Shown: positions 51,172 to 60,228, counted from the first letter of the stretch. The stretch is 64,000 nt of DNA from DASSNR01 sp036278935 (GCA_036278935.1 DASUKA010000005.1:62001-126000); one strand, 5' to 3'. Numbers and translations are program-made. The notes: generated by a model not told the origin, from the letters alone.

Positions 51172-51825
51172 ATGGAAAGCAGACCACCGGGAGTACCGCG
51201 CGGTAGACAGCCACCGGTGACCGCGCCGCGGGACGCGCTCTCCTTTCGGCGCGAGCTCACCCGCAAAGCGCTGCACATCGCCACCGTCATCGTCCCGATC
51301 GCATACGCGGCGGGCGTCACGCGCCGCGTGTTGCTCATCGTGCTGGCATGCGCCTGCGCGCTGGCGTTCGCCATCGACATTCTGCGTATCCGCCATGCGT
51401 CCACGCGCGCCGTCTTCCATCGCCTGGTGGGGCAGTTGCTCCGTGCGCACGAAGAGCGACGCTGGGCCGGAGCCACCTGGCTGCTCCTCGCGCAGCTTGG
51501 CGCCGTGGCGGTGGCGCCCCGCCCCGCCGCTATCGCGGCCATGTGGGCCGTTTCGGCGGCCGACGCGGCCGCCGCGCTCGCCGGCAAGGGACTTGGCCGG
51601 CGTCGTGTGGCGCGTTCGGGCAAGACGATCGTCGGCAGCGTTGCCTGCTTCGTGGTCGCCCTTGCGGGGGCCGTCTTGCTGGCAGAGCTCGCGCCCGCAG
51701 CGGGAGTGGTGGCGGCCGCGGCGGCCACCCTGGGGGAAAGGCCGCAGGGCGGGCTGGACGACAATGTGCGGATTGTCGCGGCTGTGGTGCTGGCGCTCCT
51801 GCTGTGGCGCGTAATCTTCCCTTGA
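51172..51825 (+). CDS. diacylglycerol/polyprenol kinase family membrane protein
   Basis: The 217 residues contain the family opening FRRELTRKALHIATVIVPIAY, several membrane helices and the conserved segment AADAAAALAGKGLGRRRV followed by GKTIVGSVACFV. Proteins of this CTP-dependent kinase family phosphorylate lipid alcohols such as phytol or dolichol, or diacylglycerol. The start ATG 51172 avoids an upstream extension with no similarity. The cold-shock promoter overlaps the stop codon. Confidence 0.82.
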   Translation: MESRPPGVPRGRQPPVTAPRDALSFRRELTRKALHIATVIVPIAYAAGVTRRVLLIVLACACALAFAIDILRIRHASTRAVFHRLVGQLLRAHEERRWAGATWLLLAQLGAVAVAPRPAAIAAMWAVSAADAAAALAGKGLGRRRVARSGKTIVGSVACFVVALAGAVLLAELAPAAGVVAAAAATLGERPQGGLDDNVRIVAAVVLALLLWRVIFP

Positions 51826-51850
51826 CAAAAACGCAATCTGTTCCTATATA
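51822..51850 (+). promoter_or_regulatory. csp promoter
   Basis: TTGACA (51822-51827) is a perfect -35 box. TATATA (51845-51850) follows after 17 bases as a -10. It overlaps the end of the upstream kinase gene and would start an RNA near 51857 with a leader of about 70 bases before the cold-shock gene. Confidence 0.8.
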
Positions 51851-51857
51851 GGCGCTC

Positions 51858-51877
51858 GCAAGCCGCCGGAGGCTTGC
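51858..51877 (+). promoter_or_regulatory. 5' leader hairpin of the csp mRNA
   Basis: GCAAGCC (51858-51864) pairs with GGCTTGC (51871-51877) around 6 bases, at the predicted 5' end of the transcript. A 5' stem could stabilise the mRNA or change with temperature, as the cspA leader does in E. coli. This is inference only. Confidence 0.5.
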
Positions 51878-51927
51878 CCGGCACAATGTAGTGCAGGATC
51901 CGTTTCACCCCGCAGGAGGCAGCTCGA

Positions 51928-52128
51928 ATGGCCAGAGGGAAAGTGAAGTGGTTCAATGACGCCAAAGGGTACGGCTTCATTGAACAGGAGAGTGGCGAGG
52001 ACGTCTTCGTCCATTTCTCGGCGATCGCGATGGAGGGCTTCAAGACACTTGCTGAGGGGCAGGAGGTAGAGTTCGAAATCCTCACTGGAGAAAAAGGGCT
52101 GCACGCCGCCAACGTTCAGCGCGTCTGA
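51928..52128 (+). CDS. csp: cold-shock protein (CspA family)
   Basis: This 66-residue single OB-fold RNA chaperone starts MARGKVKWFNDAKGYGFIEQ and carries both RNA-binding motifs (KGYGFI and VFVHFSAI), then KTLAEGQEVEFEI and ANVQRV. It has a strong AGGAGG ribosome site 9 bases before the ATG, its own consensus-like promoter and a structured leader, all suggesting high expression. A terminator hairpin follows within the gap before polA. Confidence 0.97.
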   Translation: MARGKVKWFNDAKGYGFIEQESGEDVFVHFSAIAMEGFKTLAEGQEVEFEILTGEKGLHAANVQRV

Positions 52129-52225
52129 ACGTCTCCACCCACACCCCAGGCCGTTCGATAGTGCCGTCGCCTGCTTGAGTTGCGCGGGCGCTGATGCGTC
52201 ACGCACCTCATGGTGTTGCCCACCA

Positions 52226-52254
52226 CATGCCCCGCCAACCATCGGCGGGGCATG
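52226..52254 (+). terminator. terminator hairpin after csp
   Basis: An 11-bp perfect stem, CATGCCCCGCC (52226-52236) with GGCGGGGCATG (52244-52254), has a 7-base loop. It lies 98 bases after the csp stop and before polA. No T-run follows. Confidence 0.6.
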
Positions 52255-52304
52255 CCGCGTTCATGGACTGGCCTCGAGCAATCCGTCCCGCGAGCTTTCG
52301 TGAT

Positions 52305-55268
52305 ATGCAGCCTCCGGCCCCACCTCGCCTCTTCCTCGTCGACGGCTACGCGCTCATCTACCGCGCGTTCTTCGCCCTCATTTCACGGCCGCTCACCACG
52401 AGCCGCGGCGAGAATACCTCGGCGGCCTGGGGCATCGTCAACTTCCTGCAGCGTCTGCTCGATCAGCATCATCCGGACTACGTCGGGTGGGTGCACGACT
52501 GCGGACTGTCGTTCCGCCACGAGCGCTATCCCGAGTACAAGGCCACACGCGAGAAGCTGTCGGAGGAGCTGCAGTCGGACTTCGACCGCGGCATGGAGCG
52601 CATCGCCGAGCTGCTGGCGGCCTACCGGATCCCGGTGCTCTCGCTCGAAGGGTACGAGGCGGACGATGTCATTGGCACTCTCGCGCGGCAGGGTGCCGAG
52701 GCGGACGTCAACGTGGTCATCGTCTCGGGCGACAAGGACTTTCAGCAGCTCGTGCAGCCCCGCGTCTGGCTCCTCAATCCCGGACGCGGTGGACCGGCAA
52801 GCGTCGATGAGCAATGGGTCGGGATGGACAACGCCAGCGACCGGCTCGGCGTGCCTCCGGAGTATGTCACCGATTATCTGGCACTCGTTGGCGATTCCTC
52901 CGACAACGTGCCTGGGGTACGGGGCATCGGGGACAAGACAGCTACGGAGCTGGTGCAGACGTACGGCGATCTGGAATCGATCCTGGCCCATGCGCCGGAC
53001 ATCAGGAAGAAGCGTCCGCGTGAAGCGTTGCTGGAACACGGCGCGGTGGCCCGTCTGTCGAAGGAATTAGTCACCATTCGCGACGATCTCCCCGTCCGCC
53101 TGGACCTCGATGCACTGGCGCTCGAGGAACCGGACCACGTCCGCCTCAAGGAGCTGTTCGTCGAGCTCGAGTTCCACACGCTCGCGAAAGAGCACATGGT
53201 CGAGGCTCCGACCGAAACCGCGGCGCCGGCGCTGCGCTACCGCACCGTGGATACCGTGGATGCCATGCGCACGGTGGTCGCCAAGGCGCGGCAGGCTCCC
53301 TACATCGCGGTCGACACCGAGACGGTGATCGAAGCCGGGAGCCCGCAACTGATCGATCCGCTCCGATCCACGCTCGTCGCCGTCTCCATGGCGCTCGCGC
53401 CTGGCGAGGCGTACTACTTCCCACTCCGCCATCAGCGGCATCACCCCGCGCAGGGCGAGCTGCTGGTGGACGCGTCGGGTGACCGCGCTGCGACCGATGC
53501 TCCGGAAGAGCGCGGCCTCATCCGTGGCGGCGATGCCGTGGCCGCGGCGCCGCCCGCGGCGACCAAACGCGCGCGGAAACGCGCGGCCGCCACTCGTACC
53601 GCGGAGCCGGCGAGCATCGCCGCCCGGCAACTGGCGTCGGGTGCTGCGCCGGTGCGGAATCTCCCGCCCATCGATGCCCCGGACATGGCGCCGCTGCGCG
53701 AGTTGCTGGAGGACCCGACCGTGCGCAAGACGGCGCAGAATGCCAAGTACGATCTGCTCGCCCTGCGGCGTGCCGGCATCGAGTTGCGCGGGCTCGATTT
53801 CGACACGATGATCGCGAGCTACCTTCTCGATCCGGGACGTCGCTCACATGGGCTCGACGTGCTGGCGCTCGAGTTCCTGGACCACAAGATGACGTCGTAT
53901 GTCGAGCTGTGCGGGAAGGGGAAGAACGCCATTCCGTTCGACGAATGCCCCATCGATGCCGCGCGCGATTACTCCTGCGAAGACGCGGACATGACACTGC
54001 AGCTTCGCGCGCTGTTCGAGCCCCAGCTCGAGTCGTACCAGCTCGGGTCGCTCTTCCAGGATGTCGAGATGCCACTCATCGACGTGCTGGCCGACATGGA
54101 ATGGGCGGGCATCACCATCGACGTCCCCTGGTTCGCCTCCCTCAAGGAGCGCTTTCGGAAGGAGCGGGAGCGCGTGGAGCAGGAGATCTATCGGGAGGCC
54201 GGGCTGGAGTTCAACATCAACTCCAACCCGCAGCTCCGGCATGTCCTCTTCGAGAAGCTGCAGTTGCCCGTCATCAAGCGCACGGCCACGGGGGCGTCGA
54301 CTGACGCGAGCGTGCTCCAGGAATTGGCGGAGCAGGGGCACACGCTGCCCGAACTGCTCATGGAGTACCGGGAGCTCGCGAAGCTCGAGAGCACGTATCT
54401 GGATGCCCTGCCGGCCCTCGTGCATCCGGAGACGCATCGCCTTCACACCTCGTTCAACCAGACCGTCGCTACCACCGGGCGGCTCTCCTCGAGCGATCCG
54501 AATCTCCAGAACATCCCGATCCGCCGAGAGCTTGGCCGCGACATTCGGCGTGGCTTCATCCCCCGCGCGGGATGGCAACTCCTGGCGGCTGACTACTCGC
54601 AGATCGAGTTGCGCCTGCTGGCACACCTGTCCGGTGATCCGGCCTTCGTGAACGCCTTCCGGGCCGGCGGGGACATCCACCGCCAGACCGCAGCACTCAT
54701 CTTCGCCGTGCCAGTGGAGGAGGTGACCTCGGAAATGCGGAGCCGCGCGAAGACGATCAACTTCGCGACCATCTACGGACAGGGACCGCACGCGCTCTCC
54801 CGCCAGCTCCGCATCGAGTACGCGGAAGCTCGGCGCTTCATCGATGAGTACTTCGAGCGCTTTCAGGGCATCCGGACATACCTGGACTCCATGGTCGAGT
54901 TCGCCCGCGAAAACGGGTACGTCCAGACCATCTTCGGCCGGCGCCGCTACATCCCCGAGATGCGCGATCGCAACTTCAACGTGCGCGCCTTCGGCGAGCG
55001 CACCGCCACCAACTCCCCCATCCAGGGGTCGGCCGCCGATCTCATCAAGATCGCCATGATCCGCATTTACGAAGCGCTCCGGTCAGAGACGCGCCAGACG
55101 CGCATGCTGCTCCAGGTGCACGACGAACTGGTGTTTGAGGTCCCACCGGAGGAGTTGGACACGGTGGCAGGCCTGGTCAAGCGGGAGATGGAGCAGGCCG
55201 CCCAGCTCACCGTTCCGCTGGTTGTGGCCCTCGGAACGGGCGAGAACTGGCTGAACACCAAGCATTAA
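52305..55268 (+). CDS. polA: DNA polymerase I, with an inserted segment in the 3'-5' exonuclease domain
   Basis: The 987 residues contain all three domains. The 5' nuclease has LFLVDGYALIYRAFFAL and LEGYEADDVIGTLA. The 3'-5' exonuclease has its metal residues intact (VDTET, NAKYD, YSCED). The polymerase has motif A DYSQIELRL, motif B KTINFATIYGQG and motif C QVHDELVFEV. Between the second exonuclease strand (YYFPLRHQRHHPAQ, about 375) and PDMAPLRELL (about 458) lies an Ala/Arg-rich insertion of about 80 residues (for example TKRARKRAAATRTAEPA) not found in E. coli. ATG 52305 matches the family start. Confidence 0.96.
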   Translation: MQPPAPPRLFLVDGYALIYRAFFALISRPLTTSRGENTSAAWGIVNFLQRLLDQHHPDYVGWVHDCGLSFRHERYPEYKATREKLSEELQSDFDRGMERIAELLAAYRIPVLSLEGYEADDVIGTLARQGAEADVNVVIVSGDKDFQQLVQPRVWLLNPGRGGPASVDEQWVGMDNASDRLGVPPEYVTDYLALVGDSSDNVPGVRGIGDKTATELVQTYGDLESILAHAPDIRKKRPREALLEHGAVARLSKELVTIRDDLPVRLDLDALALEEPDHVRLKELFVELEFHTLAKEHMVEAPTETAAPALRYRTVDTVDAMRTVVAKARQAPYIAVDTETVIEAGSPQLIDPLRSTLVAVSMALAPGEAYYFPLRHQRHHPAQGELLVDASGDRAATDAPEERGLIRGGDAVAAAPPAATKRARKRAAATRTAEPASIAARQLASGAAPVRNLPPIDAPDMAPLRELLEDPTVRKTAQNAKYDLLALRRAGIELRGLDFDTMIASYLLDPGRRSHGLDVLALEFLDHKMTSYVELCGKGKNAIPFDECPIDAARDYSCEDADMTLQLRALFEPQLESYQLGSLFQDVEMPLIDVLADMEWAGITIDVPWFASLKERFRKERERVEQEIYREAGLEFNINSNPQLRHVLFEKLQLPVIKRTATGASTDASVLQELAEQGHTLPELLMEYRELAKLESTYLDALPALVHPETHRLHTSFNQTVATTGRLSSSDPNLQNIPIRRELGRDIRRGFIPRAGWQLLAADYSQIELRLLAHLSGDPAFVNAFRAGGDIHRQTAALIFAVPVEEVTSEMRSRAKTINFATIYGQGPHALSRQLRIEYAEARRFIDEYFERFQGIRTYLDSMVEFARENGYVQTIFGRRRYIPEMRDRNFNVRAFGERTATNSPIQGSAADLIKIAMIRIYEALRSETRQTRMLLQVHDELVFEVPPEELDTVAGLVKREMEQAAQLTVPLVVALGTGENWLNTKH

Positions 55269-55448
55269 CAGTGGTTGAGAAAATATTGCACTCTGCAATG
55301 AACATCGCATTTGAGGCGGTCATAATGACCGGCAATGCGAAGGTGTTCATCTCAACATGCGGCGCATCAATAACTTGCGAATCAACACCCTGCCGGGCAC
55401 TGGCCTTGCTTCACACGCCGTCGTTCTCACTCTGCCAACGGCCCTCCT

Positions 55449-55835
55449 ATGCGCCACTCTCGGAATGCTGGCTTCACACTGATCGAGCTGCTCATCGTTG
55501 TCGTCATCCTGGGTATCCTTTCCTCGATGGCCATTCCCGCGTTCAGGAGCACGAAAGGGAAGGCCTACATGGCGTCGATGAAGAGCGATCTTCGCAACCT
55601 CGAGTCCGCTGAGGAAGCGTACGCCTTCGTGCATAACGCGTATACCAATGTCCCGGGTGATCTAGAGTTCAACACCTCCCAGGGTGTGACGCTCACCATT
55701 ACCACGGCTACGGCGAGTGGGTGGTCGGCGAAAGTCACGAACCCGCTCTCCTCCCCGCAGACGTGCGCCGTCTTCGTGGGGGATGCACCGGCGCTGGCGC
55801 CGGCGACCAACACGTCCGAGATCAGCTGTCAGTAG
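55449..55835 (+). CDS. type IV pilin-like protein (prepilin with N-methylation motif)
   Basis: The 128 residues begin with the prepilin leader MRHSRNAG, cut before FTLIELLIVVVILGILSSMAIPAF, the classic hydrophobic N-terminus with Glu at +5. A helix (SDLRNLESAEEAYAFVHNAY) and a C-terminal beta region ending EISCQ, with two Cys that could form the D-loop, follow. It could be a pilin or type II secretion pseudopilin. No assembly genes are nearby. A gap of 180 bases after polA contains AT-rich DNA likely to hold its promoter. Confidence 0.9.
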   Translation: MRHSRNAGFTLIELLIVVVILGILSSMAIPAFRSTKGKAYMASMKSDLRNLESAEEAYAFVHNAYTNVPGDLEFNTSQGVTLTITTATASGWSAKVTNPLSSPQTCAVFVGDAPALAPATNTSEISCQ

Positions 55836-55837
55836 GA

Positions 55838-56143
55838 ATGGCCGGCGAGGATCAGGACCGGCAGCAGGAGACGTCCTCGAAGCCGTATCGCGAGTTTCCG
55901 ACACGCCGCGCCGGGATGATCCACGCCATGGACGGCGGGCTCTGGCTCCATCGCCATGTCTGGAAGGGTCGCCGGATGGCGCACCTCGTGTCGACCGACC
56001 GCGCGCGGCTCCTCGAGTACGGTCGGCGCGTGGGGCTGAGCGAGCACCGCCTGCAGTTCAAGCCCCTCAAGGATCCCCGCACGGGCCTCAGGCGCGATGC
56101 ATGGCATTGGGATCTCGTGGGAGAGTTTCTCCCGCCGCGCTGA
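55838..56143 (+). CDS. DUF4031-like small protein
   Basis: The 101 residues carry a pattern similar to DUF4031: GGLWLHRHVWKGRRMAHLVSTDRARLLEYGRRVGL, then QFKPLKDPRTGLRRDAWHWDL, with aromatic and His residues at spacings resembling the family. The function is unknown. It starts 3 bases after the pilin stop. Its last 56 bases overlap the end of the convergent phosphoesterase gene, so one of the two C-termini may be shorter than shown. Confidence 0.5.
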   Translation: MAGEDQDRQQETSSKPYREFPTRRAGMIHAMDGGLWLHRHVWKGRRMAHLVSTDRARLLEYGRRVGLSEHRLQFKPLKDPRTGLRRDAWHWDLVGEFLPPR

Positions 56144-56993
56144 CCAGCCGCACGATCACTACTTCCGGTGCACAGTTGATCCGGAGTGGAATGACCGTCC
56201 CGATCCCGGCGCTCACGTATAATGGCGCCCGATCGTTCGGAATCCAGCCGCATGCCGCGCGCGGCGTGCAGACGCGGGAGAGCCGCATCGGCGCACCGAA
56301 TCGGGGGATCACGACCTGCCCGCCATGCGTATGTCCGGCAAGCACGAGATCCACCCGCTCGTCCGGCGCCAGATGCAGCACCCCATCGGGGTTGTGCGAG
56401 AGCACGATGCGTGGAGCATCGGGAGGCGCGCACGCACAGCCAGCCGCTGGGTCGATCACCCCTTCCTTGGCGTCATCCAGCCCGGCGCACACGAGCAGCG
56501 CGCCGCCCCGTCGAATGCACGTATGGTCGTTCACCAGCACGGTGGCGCCGGCATCCGCGAGCCACGCGGTCACCCGTGCGGCATCGTAGAAGTGATCGTG
56601 GTTCCCCAGCACCGCCACCACACCATCGCAGGCGCGGAGTGAGCGCAGCGCGGGCGTCAGTGCCGCCATCGCTCGTGGATACATCCAGCGGCCAAGTCCG
56701 CGCCAACTCTTCACGGAGATGCCGTAATCGCCAAGGAGCGCCACGAGATCCGGCTGCGCGCCCTGAACCATCGCAAGGGCGCGGCGCATCTGCCAACGTC
56801 CAGTCCATGGCGCACACCCGTGGTGGATGTCGCTGAGCATGGCGATCGTGTATCCGTCGAGCTCCGGCGGGAGCTGCGCGATGGGCGCCGTTACCGATGT
56901 CATCCGCAGGCGGCGTGGGGCGACAACGGTTGCGTAGAGCAGGACCCCGCATGCGACGAGCAGAACGGCGAGGACCAGGAGCGGCATCCCCAC
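56088..56993 (-). CDS. membrane-anchored calcineurin-like metallophosphoesterase
   Basis: The 301 residues begin with a membrane helix (LLVLAVLLVACGVLLYATVV). The metallophosphoesterase motifs follow: SDIHHG (DxH), LLGDYG (GD), LGNHDHF (GNHD), LSHNPD and GHTHGGQ. This layout matches the YkuE/YaeI-like group, which acts on lipid or nucleotide phosphodiesters near the membrane. The active site faces whichever side the single helix dictates. The substrate is not known. The tail overlaps the DUF4031-like gene by 56 bases. Confidence 0.88.
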   Translation of the reverse strand: MGMPLLVLAVLLVACGVLLYATVVAPRRLRMTSVTAPIAQLPPELDGYTIAMLSDIHHGCAPWTGRWQMRRALAMVQGAQPDLVALLGDYGISVKSWRGLGRWMYPRAMAALTPALRSLRACDGVVAVLGNHDHFYDAARVTAWLADAGATVLVNDHTCIRRGGALLVCAGLDDAKEGVIDPAAGCACAPPDAPRIVLSHNPDGVLHLAPDERVDLVLAGHTHGGQVVIPRFGAPMRLSRVCTPRAACGWIPNDRAPLYVSAGIGTVIPLRINCAPEVVIVRLVSAAGETLPRDPNAMHRA

Positions 56994-57011
56994 CGTCAGC
57001 GCACGCCGAGC

Positions 57012-57785
57012 TCAGAGCCCGGTTGGAACATCAATAAATTGCCACGACAGACCGTACCGGTTCGCAACGTACGTCGCGAGCGCCTGCACGCCGAGTGTCT
57101 CGGTGGCATAATGACCGGCATAGATGACGGTGATCCCGAGCTCGTCCGCATCGATCGCTGTCCAGTGCGGTCCCTCGCCCACGATGAGCGTATCGATGCC
57201 ACGTGCCGCCGCCTCCTGAAGTGTCTCGGCGGACGCACCCGCCCCCGTGCAGATTGCCCACAGTTTCGTCACCCGCTCGGCGTCGAAGCCGGAGTGACGC
57301 ACCGCCCCTCCGTATCTCGCGGCAAATCGGGTCGCTCGCTCGAGCAACTCCGCAGTCGGGATCTGTGTGGTGCCCGCCACGCCGATGTCCACCGTCTTGT
57401 AGCGGGCGAACCCGGTGTCCGGTGACAGACCGAGCTCGCGCGCCAGGAGGACGTTGTTCCCCAACTCCGGATGGGCATCGAGCGGGAGATGCGCGGAGTA
57501 GAGGGCAATATCGTGGTCGAGCAGAAGACGAATCCGCCGCAGATGAGCGCCTCGCAGCGGCATCAGCCCACCCCAGAACAGCCCGTGGTGGACGAGCAGA
57601 AGGTTCGCCCCCGCCTGGATGGCGGCGCGGATCGTTCTGGTGCGCGCATCCACGGCCGCGGCCACCTTCGCGATTGCCGCGCGGTTCTCGACCTGCATGC
57701 CGTTGAGTGCATTGCCGTAGTCGGGAACCGCATCGGTATGCAGGATCGCGTCGAGGTCGGAGGCAATCTCGTGGATGGTGGCCAT
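57012..57785 (-). CDS. Nif3-like dinuclear metal centre protein
   Basis: The 257 residues match the Nif3/YbgI family: GNALNGMQVENRAAIAKVAAAVDA, LLLVHHGLFWGG (metal His pair), YSAHLPLDAHPELGNN (metal ligands) and a C-terminal VGEGPHWTAIDADELGITVIYAGHYATE. Family members form a toroidal hexamer with two metals per subunit. A GTP-cyclohydrolase-like or hydrolase activity has been proposed but not settled. It follows the phosphoesterase by 18 bases on the same strand. Confidence 0.9.
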   Translation of the reverse strand: MATIHEIASDLDAILHTDAVPDYGNALNGMQVENRAAIAKVAAAVDARTRTIRAAIQAGANLLLVHHGLFWGGLMPLRGAHLRRIRLLLDHDIALYSAHLPLDAHPELGNNVLLARELGLSPDTGFARYKTVDIGVAGTTQIPTAELLERATRFAARYGGAVRHSGFDAERVTKLWAICTGAGASAETLQEAAARGIDTLIVGEGPHWTAIDADELGITVIYAGHYATETLGVQALATYVANRYGLSWQFIDVPTGL

Positions 57786-57976
57786 GGAGAGAGAGGGTGC
57801 TGGTCAGGAAAAGGGAGCGCTCGAAAAGGGCTCGCACCATGCTCGCCGGCGTGGGGAGCTTCGAGGAAAGCTGACGACAGAATGTGTACGGCTGTGAATT
57901 CGTGTGGGCAACTGCTGTGGAAATGTGCAATGACGTCACATGCGACACGGGTGCGCAGTGTGTGTGGAAAAGCAGA

Positions 57977-58007
57977 GCGGCGGTCCTGTATAGTTCAGGG
58001 CCGCCGC
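57977..58007 (-). terminator. terminator hairpin after the parAB-bactofilin operon
   Basis: GCGGCGGTCCTG (57977-57988) pairs with CAGGGCCGCCGC (57996-58007), 12 bp with one G-T pair and a 7-base loop. It lies 36 bases past the bactofilin stop on the minus strand, at the end of the operon. The remaining 190 bases up to the Nif3 start hold no gene. Confidence 0.6.
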
Positions 58008-58042
58008 CGAATCGTACCTATCGCGCCACTACATCACCAGTA

Positions 58043-58483
58043 TCACGCCATTTCCACCGTTTGCGGCTCTGGTGCATAGTCGTGGGTCGTGGCAGTCTGG
58101 GCCGCATCGGTTATTCGGACATGGCCGTTGATCATCCCGCCCTCCACCACGGCAATGGCCCGCGTGCTGATATCGCCGGTGATCATGGAGGTTTCCTGCA
58201 CTTCGAGTCGTTCCGAGGCGACGATGATGCCGTGGACCTTTCCCCCGATGATGGCCTCCCGGGTGGTGATGTCCCCCTGCACCTCGCCCTGGCGCCCCAC
58301 GAGCACCTGGCGCGCCGCTCGGATGGCGCCTTCAACCCGCCCTTCGATCTTGATGACGCCGTCCGTGTCGATGTCGCCGGTGATCGTCATGCCGGCGGCG
58401 ATGATCGAGAGGGCTCCCTCTCCGGATGTGGTCGAGACTCTCATTTCACCGGTCCCATTGCTGTCTTTACTGAAGATCGCCAT
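58043..58483 (-). CDS. bactofilin (polymer-forming cytoskeletal protein)
   Basis: Bactofilins build stable filaments that position cell-wall enzymes or DNA-segregation proteins. The 146 residues form the right-handed beta-helix core of stacked Gly/Val/Ile rungs (GMTITGDIDTDGVIKIEGRVEGAI, then GEVQGDITTREAIIGGKVHGII), with short flexible ends. It overlaps the LytM-like gene by 17 bases and shares an operon with parA and parB. This suggests a link between wall remodelling and chromosome segregation. Confidence 0.95.
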   Translation of the reverse strand: MAIFSKDSNGTGEMRVSTTSGEGALSIIAAGMTITGDIDTDGVIKIEGRVEGAIRAARQVLVGRQGEVQGDITTREAIIGGKVHGIIVASERLEVQETSMITGDISTRAIAVVEGGMINGHVRITDAAQTATTHDYAPEPQTVEMA

Positions 58484-59270
58484 GCGAGTGTCCTTTCTTC
58501 ATGAGCTGGGTAGGGTCCACCTCGGCCCCATTATGCGTGAGCTCGAAGTGGAGGTAGGCCGGCTCTGAGTCGGCTGGTCCTCCAGAGAGCCCGATGACGG
58601 TACGTGCATGGACGCTGTCGCCTTGAGCGACGCGGAGACTGTCGAGGTTGCCGTATTCGGTCTCGTACCCCGCGGGGTGCGCAATCCGGACCAGGGCACC
58701 GTCCTGCGCATCGTTCCGTATCTCGACGACTATCCCTGTCCCGGCGGCACGGACCGGCGTGCCCTGCGGGATCGCGACGTCGATCCCAGGGGCGCCACCC
58801 GTGCCTGCCGACGCAGCGAGGACCGTCCCCGCGCTCGGCAGCGGCCAGCCGAGGGCGTCACTCTCGAGCGTGATGGCAGGCTCCTGCTTGTCCGTCTGCA
58901 CGGGTGGTGGCGGTACGGGAACGCCCAACATCTGCTGCACCTGGTGGAAGCGACCATCCAGCTCCTTGAGCGCGGTCTGGAGCGTATCGATCTGGCTGAC
59001 GTCGCGTTGCAGGACGGCGATCTGGCGGGTGAGGGCCGGCACGCGCGCCGCCTGCACGGCGAGGAAGAACCACGTTGCGCCGCACACCAGGATTGTCGTG
59101 GCGGCCACGTACAGCCCCAGTTTGAGGAACCGGACCTGTCGCTGGCTCAGGATGATCGTGCGATTGGCGAGGCCGCTCTCCCGCTGGACCTGGATGACCA
59201 TCGATCCAGCATGCGGGGTATAGATGTTTCCGTAGCCGCGCGCCGGACCGTTCTTCTGCTCCGTGCTCAT
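58467..59270 (-). CDS. LytM/M23-like membrane protein with degenerate active site
   Basis: The 267 residues have one membrane helix (about 48-72) and a coiled coil (about 78-115), then an M23 fold (ALGWPLPSAGTVLAAS to AYLHFELTHNGAEVDP). The catalytic pattern is broken. The first zinc His (HxGxD) is Ala160 before GID164. The catalytic His of the YGH motif is Asn208 (YGNL). The first His of HxH is Tyr239 (YLHF). Asp164 and His241 remain. It is therefore probably an EnvC/NlpD-like regulator of wall hydrolases, not a hydrolase. It overlaps parB by four bases (ATGA). Confidence 0.9.
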   Translation of the reverse strand: MSTEQKNGPARGYGNIYTPHAGSMVIQVQRESGLANRTIILSQRQVRFLKLGLYVAATTILVCGATWFFLAVQAARVPALTRQIAVLQRDVSQIDTLQTALKELDGRFHQVQQMLGVPVPPPPVQTDKQEPAITLESDALGWPLPSAGTVLAASAGTGGAPGIDVAIPQGTPVRAAGTGIVVEIRNDAQDGALVRIAHPAGYETEYGNLDSLRVAQGDSVHARTVIGLSGGPADSEPAYLHFELTHNGAEVDPTQLMKKGHSHGDLQ

Positions 59271-60187
59271 ACCGGATCCCGGCGCGCGCCCAGCACGAGA
59301 TCCAGGACGCGATCCAGGTCGTCGAGCGAGTAGAAAGAGATGCGGATCTGGCCGCGGTTCTGCGCATCGGCCACCAGCTTGATATCGGTCTGCAGACGAT
59401 GGCGTAGCTGCTCCTCGATCTGGCGGATTTCCGGTGTCTGGCCCTGTTGTCCCCGGCCGCGCTGCGCCTGGGGGGGCGTCTGCGCGGTGGAGCGTTCGGC
59501 GCGCGCCCGTTGCTCCACGTCACGCACGCTGAGTCCTTCAGCCACGACCATTCGCGCCAGATCGCCGATCCGTGCTTCGTCGCCAAGGGCCAGTAGGGCA
59601 CGGGCATGGCCACTCGTGAGCTGACCTGCTTGGACCATGCGGCGGACAGAAGACGGTAACGCTAAGAGCCGCAACGTGTTAGCTATTGTCGATCGGTCCT
59701 TCCCAATTAGCTCGGCGACCTGCTGCTGGGTGAGGGAGAACTCCGAGAGGAGCCGCTGATAGCCTTCGGCTTCGTCAATCGGATTTAGATCCGCGCGCTG
59801 GAGGTTCTCAACGAGCGCGAGCGTGAGCATGGTGCGGTCGTCAAGCGTCCGGACGACGGCGGGAATTTCTGTCCAGCCGATCCGGCTCGCGGCTCTAAGA
59901 CGTCGTTCGCCGGCCACCAGCTCATAGCCATCGCCGGCGGCCGCCGGGCGCACCGAAATGGGCTGTAGCAAGCCGCTTGTTCGAAGACTGGCCTCCAGCT
60001 CCGCCAGCTCCTCGGCGCGGAACTCCTTGCGCGGTTGGTAGGGGTTGGGTCGGATGTCGGAAATCCGGACGTGCTGGAGCCCGCTCGTCTCGCCCGCAGG
60101 GGTGACGGTAGGGGTGGGGGACGGCGGCCGTGTAGCGAGGAGCGCTTCCAGGCCACGCCCGAGTCGGCGGGGTTTATCGGGAGGCAT
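59267..60187 (-). CDS. parB: chromosome partitioning protein ParB
   Basis: ParB is a CTP-dependent clamp that loads at parS and spreads. The 306 residues show the N-terminal ParA-interacting segment (RRLGRGLEALLATR). The ParB/Srx domain has IRPNPYQPRKEF and the CTP-binding motif VAGERRLRA. A helix-turn-helix follows (LTQQQVAELIGKDRSTIANTLRLLALP), then a C-terminal dimerisation domain. The gene lies 41 bases after parA, and three parS-like sites lie upstream of the operon. Confidence 0.96.
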   Translation of the reverse strand: MPPDKPRRLGRGLEALLATRPPSPTPTVTPAGETSGLQHVRISDIRPNPYQPRKEFRAEELAELEASLRTSGLLQPISVRPAAAGDGYELVAGERRLRAASRIGWTEIPAVVRTLDDRTMLTLALVENLQRADLNPIDEAEGYQRLLSEFSLTQQQVAELIGKDRSTIANTLRLLALPSSVRRMVQAGQLTSGHARALLALGDEARIGDLARMVVAEGLSVRDVEQRARAERSTAQTPPQAQRGRGQQGQTPEIRQIEEQLRHRLQTDIKLVADAQNRGQIRISFYSLDDLDRVLDLVLGARRDPV

Positions 60188-60228
60188 TACGAGTGGCGGG
60201 GCCGGCGGTTGGAGGTGATGCGACTCCC

